Of a DNA stretch of 19,271 nt, positions 17,927-19,271 are shown in pieces. This DNA is from Lojkania enalia (Eukaryota; Ascomycota; Dothideomycetes; Pleosporales). The position numbers were made by a program, and so were the translations under genes. The notes below the pieces were generated by a model. That model saw nothing but the letters and a program-made list of their open reading frames with translations. It was not told the origin of the DNA and searched no databases. The stretch is from contig ML986578.1 of assembly GCA_010094045.1 (NCBI GenBank), positions 1,216,584-1,235,854 on the forward strand, given 5' to 3'. Each line of letters begins with the position of its first letter. Within the stretch, counting starts at the first letter, position 1.

Positions 17927-18128
17927 TATAAAGGTCCCAGCCTATAGCTCGGTCCCGTTCCTGTAATACTATAATAGCAGTTGCTCTTATACGACCCTAT
18001 ATCTACCTGGACTAAAGCAAGCGAATAATATATATCTTACTACCGTATACCTTCTCTTCTCTTTCTCTAGCTTTAATAATAATAGATTCTTATTATATCT
18101 GATTCTATTATATCCTTAGATCTTCTTA
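17927..18128 (+). repeat. 3' LTR of gypsy B (202 bp)
   Basis: It is the same length as the 5' LTR. Its termini have changed from TG...CA to TA...TA by RIP-type transitions, while the two CG dinucleotides that became TA in one LTR are kept in the other in a mosaic way. Confidence 0.96.
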
Positions 18129-18133
18129 CTAAT
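18129..18133 (+). repeat. Target-site duplication CTAAT, right of gypsy B
   Basis: This is an exact partner of 12620-12624. With one copy retained, the interrupted copia RT frame reads straight through. Confidence 0.95.
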
Positions 18134-19271
18134 AGCTTTATACGGTATATACTATAAACTATGTAATATTACCTAGGTATATATATAGTCTATAGATAAG
18201 CTTATCTAGATACTATTTACTTAACTACTAAAAGAACTCTATAAAAGCTTTCCCCCCTATATAATATTTAGAGTTATACGACTACTATATAATATAGTAG
18301 AATCTAGCTTATATTAGTTTAAGATATATTATAACTACTATAAGAATAAACTCTATATAGAAACCTTCTTATATAATCTATATCTATTAATTATATATAA
18401 AGGTATAAAAATATTTAGAATTATAGGGCTATAAATAGATAATACTCTTAGTATCGTTATAAATAAGTTCGCGTAATATAAAGAAGAAGAGTTATAAAAG
18501 GTTATATTCTATATAAAGCCTAAAACGATATTATTATATAAATAGCCTGTAGAATTTAATAGAAAAAAGATCTAGCTTATATAAGATAAAACTGTAATCT
18601 TATTAACTTAGAAAGAATAAGCTAAAAACTTCTATATAGTAGACCTAAATATAGAGGATACTATATAAAAGTATATTAAATAGCGCGCACGAGATACTTA
18701 TATTATATTAGTATACTAATTAGAGGTAGTATTTAACTTATCTACTATCGTATAGATTATGTCGCTGTTATATAACAATATTAAGATACTAAATATACGA
18801 CTCTAATAGTAAATCGACAACTAGGATTAAAAACTATTATATATACTACTTAATCTCTCCTATATAAAGTTATTTATCTTTACTAATAGATTATTCGCGA
18901 ATAATAAGAATCTAAGTTTATAACTTAGCTTTCTTATTATTCTTAGAACTAAATAGTATACTAGAAACTTATACGACTTTAAAATTATAGGTAATATTAT
19001 ATACTAGAACTCCTCTAAGTATAAACGTATTACCTACTCTATACTAGCTAGTAAACTATATAGATTAGTAGGAGGATTTAACTATATAATTATACTAAAT
19101 ATAATAATTAACTAGATTATACGTATACTTAGAATACCTTTAGTACTAATTATACTATATATAGATTTAAGATCTTTATATAAATATCTTATAAAGCTTA
19201 GTATAATAAATAAGAAGAGGCTTATAATTAATATTATATTAATTCGAGAATTATATAAAAAGAGGGAGATT
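18129..19271 (+). pseudogene. Copia RT C-terminal part and RNase H (runs off window)
   Basis: The frame continues from 12624: KLCNIT*VYI (about 18157-18190; family LRDITQAYVQ), FRVIRLLYNIVESSLYWFKTYY-like sequence (about 18265-18340; family VVRPLYGIPEAGxHWFxTYH), and the catalytic box GL*IDNTL (about 18427-18449; family GMQTDDTL, second Asp to Asn). RNase H follows with LFIFTNRLFANNKNL (about 18866-18915; family FTDASFANNxDLSSQ, Asp to Asn), ITYSILASKLYRL (about 19030-19065; family TRSVLASELYGM, Glu to Lys) and a DLRSLYKYL motif (about 19160-19190; family TDSxSLYDCL). Element ends are outside the window. Confidence 0.93.

Larger units (their letters stand above)
12625..18128 (+). mobile_element. 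Complete Ty3/gypsy chromovirus-type retrotransposon B
   Basis: This is a 5,504-bp element with two 202-bp LTRs, an exact 5-bp target duplication (CTAAT), a polypurine tract before the 3' LTR, and internal domains in the order Gag with zinc knuckle, protease, RT, RNase H, integrase, chromodomain-like segment. It inserted into the RT of a copia element in the same orientation. Reading frames are continuous apart from RIP-type stops and I noticed no large deletion, so the element was probably intact when it landed. The protease region, RT and integrase all differ in sequence from element A, so this is a separate gypsy family. Confidence 0.97.
8230..19271 (+). mobile_element. Ty1/copia retrotransposon with two nested insertions
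   Basis: Plus-strand domains appear in the Ty1/copia order Gag, protease, GAG-pre-integrase, integrase, RT, RNase H, with integrase before RT, which separates copia from gypsy. The integrase is interrupted by the 10411-11450 insert and the RT by gypsy element B at 12625-18128. In both cases the reading frame continues across the gap once the insert and one copy of its flanking direct repeat are removed. Without the inserts roughly 4.5 kb of copia is present, close to a full coding length. Its 3' end lies past the window. All domains are destroyed by RIP-type stops. Confidence 0.93.

Noticed and set aside
1..19271. A CRISPR array, bacterial operon or phage-like system
   Set aside because: There are no regularly spaced direct repeats, no bacterial genes or ribosome binding sites, and all recognisable coding signals are eukaryotic retroelements or a pogo transposase.

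Overview
The window looks like an AT-rich, gene-free transposon graveyard from a filamentous ascomycete (Pezizomycotina) that has, or had, repeat-induced point mutation (RIP). CpA and TpG are scarce, TpA is everywhere, ATG is rare, and no reading frame stays open for a meaningful length. When frames are followed through their stop codons, retroelement and transposase domains appear. The stops fall where the families carry Gln or Trp, and catalytic or metal-binding residues have changed Asp to Asn, Glu to Lys, Cys to Tyr and His to Tyr. That is the footprint of C:G to T:A transitions. I found no intact host gene and no convincing functional RNA gene.

Layout. (1) 1-4199, minus strand: Ty3/gypsy element A, running from a candidate 5' LTR near 4199 through gag, protease, reverse transcriptase and RNase H, and cut by the left window edge. 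(2) 4200-4355: unassigned, with a 12-bp inverted repeat. (3) 4356-5548, plus: a 5'-truncated Fot1/pogo (DDE_1) DNA transposon with a C-terminal zinc knuckle. (4) 5549 to about 6600, plus: a second copy of the element A family (call it A'), starting just after RNase H and covering the integrase. Its first 253 bases pair without gaps with the inverse of window bases 1-253. (5) About 6600-8230: AT-rich sequence with no recognised gene, probably including the copia 5' LTR and leader. (6) 8230-19271, plus: a Ty1/copia element (gag, protease, GAG-pre-integrase, integrase, RT, RNase H) running off the right edge.

The copia element is split by two later insertions. At 10411-11450 an inverted dimer of a tRNA-like, SINE-like unit with a central 34-bp perfect hairpin sits in the integrase, flanked by ATATA direct repeats. 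At 12625-18128 a complete 5.5-kb chromodomain-bearing Ty3/gypsy element (B) with 202-bp LTRs sits in the RT, flanked by a CTAAT target duplication. Removing either insert with one repeat copy rejoins the copia frame, so the order of events is readable: copia first, then the two insertions.

RIP is visible directly. The two LTRs of element B differ at 19 of 202 positions, all transitions. The two copies of the A family differ at 37 of 253, of which 36 are transitions, with no indels. I see no sign of a novel functional system. The most interesting objects are the inverted SINE-like dimer, the readable nesting history, and the linked CG-to-TA changes. Family assignments come from recognising motifs by eye; no database search was run.
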